The position numbers were made by a program, and so were the translations under genes. The notes under the pieces are model-generated. The model saw nothing but the letters and a program-made list of their open reading frames with translations. It was not told the DNA's origin and made no database searches. Below are positions 13,493-14,016 of a stretch of 14,016 nucleotides of DNA, piece after piece; positions within the stretch are counted from its first letter, which is position 1, and each line of letters opens with the position of its first letter. The DNA is from Oligoflexia bacterium (GTDB lineage Bacteria > Bdellovibrionota > Bdellovibrionia > Bdellovibrionales > UBA1609), in the NCBI GenBank assembly GCA_026914095.1, contig JAPPIY010000326.1, positions 1 through 14,016 on the forward strand, given 5' to 3'.

Positions 13493-14016
13493 TTAGTTTG
13501 GTGGTCTGTTTTCAAATTCTTTTATCCAACTTGTGAGTGATTCAAAATCTTCTTTTAGATCTTCAGGTTTAGGAAGTGGCCCTGAAGTCTCACCAGATTC
13601 AGAATGTAAAAACCTTGAATACTTTGTCATCAAATCATCAATCAATTTACAGTCCTCCTTTTTAATTTTAGCAAGCTCTGTAACTTGTCTTGAATTAATT
13701 TGTCTTTTATGCCGTTTAACAATACCTGTAAGAAGAACAGACTCAATAGCATTTTCAATAATTATCCTAAAATTCTTAATAAGAGAATCTGCTTCTTTGT
13801 TATATGCATCTTGTCCTTTAGTTTCTAAAATCTTTTTAGCTTGAGGTAACTTCCCAATTAATACATTCAATGATTTATCTGGTTTTTTTATTAAAAGAGG
13901 AGTCCCTCCAGGCTCTCCAGTACCCCATTCTTCTTTTTGAATGTATACAGTGTCATGTTGTGTATTACTGGCTTTAGCATATTCTTCAAGAAGATTAAAC
14001 ATAGACAGCCTGTGTG
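13493..14016 (-). CDS. AAA/ABC-type ATPase, C-terminal part (5' end outside window)
   Basis: The frame is open up to the right edge: before the Met at 14002 it reads HRLS, giving ...HRLSMFNLLEEYA. This matches the H-loop region (family: THDLxFLNLLEE) of large AAA_13-like/RecF-SMC-like ATPases, so the Met at 14002 is internal and only the C-terminal ~173 residues are seen. The Walker A and B motifs lie outside. The visible part is helical and charged, ending with a segment like that of remembered relatives (family: MTKCSRWLH; here MTKYSRFLH, 125-133 counted from the Met at 14002). Such ATPases accompany type I restriction genes. Residues R79, E83 and H133 give an R-x3-E...H pattern discussed as a possible nuclease signature. 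The stop is 74 bases before the Fic-HsdR start, same strand, so co-transcription is likely. The protein's function is not established. Confidence 0.68.
   Translation of the reverse strand, partial: HRLSMFNLLEEYAKASNTQHDTVYIQKEEWGTGEPGGTPLLIKKPDKSLNVLIGKLPQAKKILETKGQDAYNKEADSLIKNFRIIIENAIESVLLTGIVKRHKRQINSRQVTELAKIKKEDCKLIDDLMTKYSRFLHSESGETSGPLPKPEDLKEDFESLTSWIKEFENRPPN

Noticed and set aside
14000..14002. Met at 14002 as the start of a small 169-residue protein
   Set aside because: The frame continues to the window edge with HRLS before the Met, matching the H-loop context of ATPase relatives, so the gene is a fragment of a longer one.

Overview
The window comes from an AT-rich bacterial genome. 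The NusA and IF-2 sequences look most like those of the Bdellovibrionota/Desulfobacterota (former deltaproteobacterial) group, judged by eye from remembered family members. An ankyrin-repeat protein, a lectin-like metalloprotease and a decayed insertion sequence suggest a host-associated or predatory lifestyle, but no marker here settles the taxon.

Layout. (1) Bases 1-3448, + strand: accessory genes. The 3' part of a large zinc-metalloprotease-like gene with a C-terminal lectin-like domain runs off the left edge. A predicted exported ankyrin-repeat protein follows. Next is a 73-codon fragment that duplicates (about 96% identical over 206 bp) the lectin-like domain of the first gene. (2) Bases 3445-3701, - strand: the 5' relic of an IS481-type transposase, frameshifted near its start and cut off exactly where the duplicated lectin fragment ends. 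(3) Bases 3702-8597, + strand: a leader with a terminator-like hairpin, then the core operon rimP-nusA-infB. No ylxR lies between nusA and infB, and no rbfA or truB follows infB here. (4) Bases 8665-14016, - strand: a restriction/defence cassette convergent with infB. In its reading direction it holds the C-terminal end of an ABC/AAA-type ATPase (entering from the right edge), a giant protein with a complete class II-like Fic domain fused to a complete type I restriction subunit HsdR, and a YgjP-type zinc peptidase whose start overlaps the hsdR stop.

How the parts fit. RimP, NusA and IF-2 are the usual 30S-maturation, elongation/termination and initiation set; the leader hairpin could let NusA regulate its own operon. 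The right-hand cassette looks like the distal end of a type I restriction-modification locus; hsdM and hsdS are not in view and would be expected beyond 14016. Its most notable element is the Fic-HsdR fusion, which could add an AMPylation-type effector arm to DNA cleavage. The neighbouring ATPase ends in a helical domain with an R-x3-E...H pattern that may, speculatively, be a PrrC/RloC-like nuclease. No tRNA, rRNA or CRISPR array was seen.
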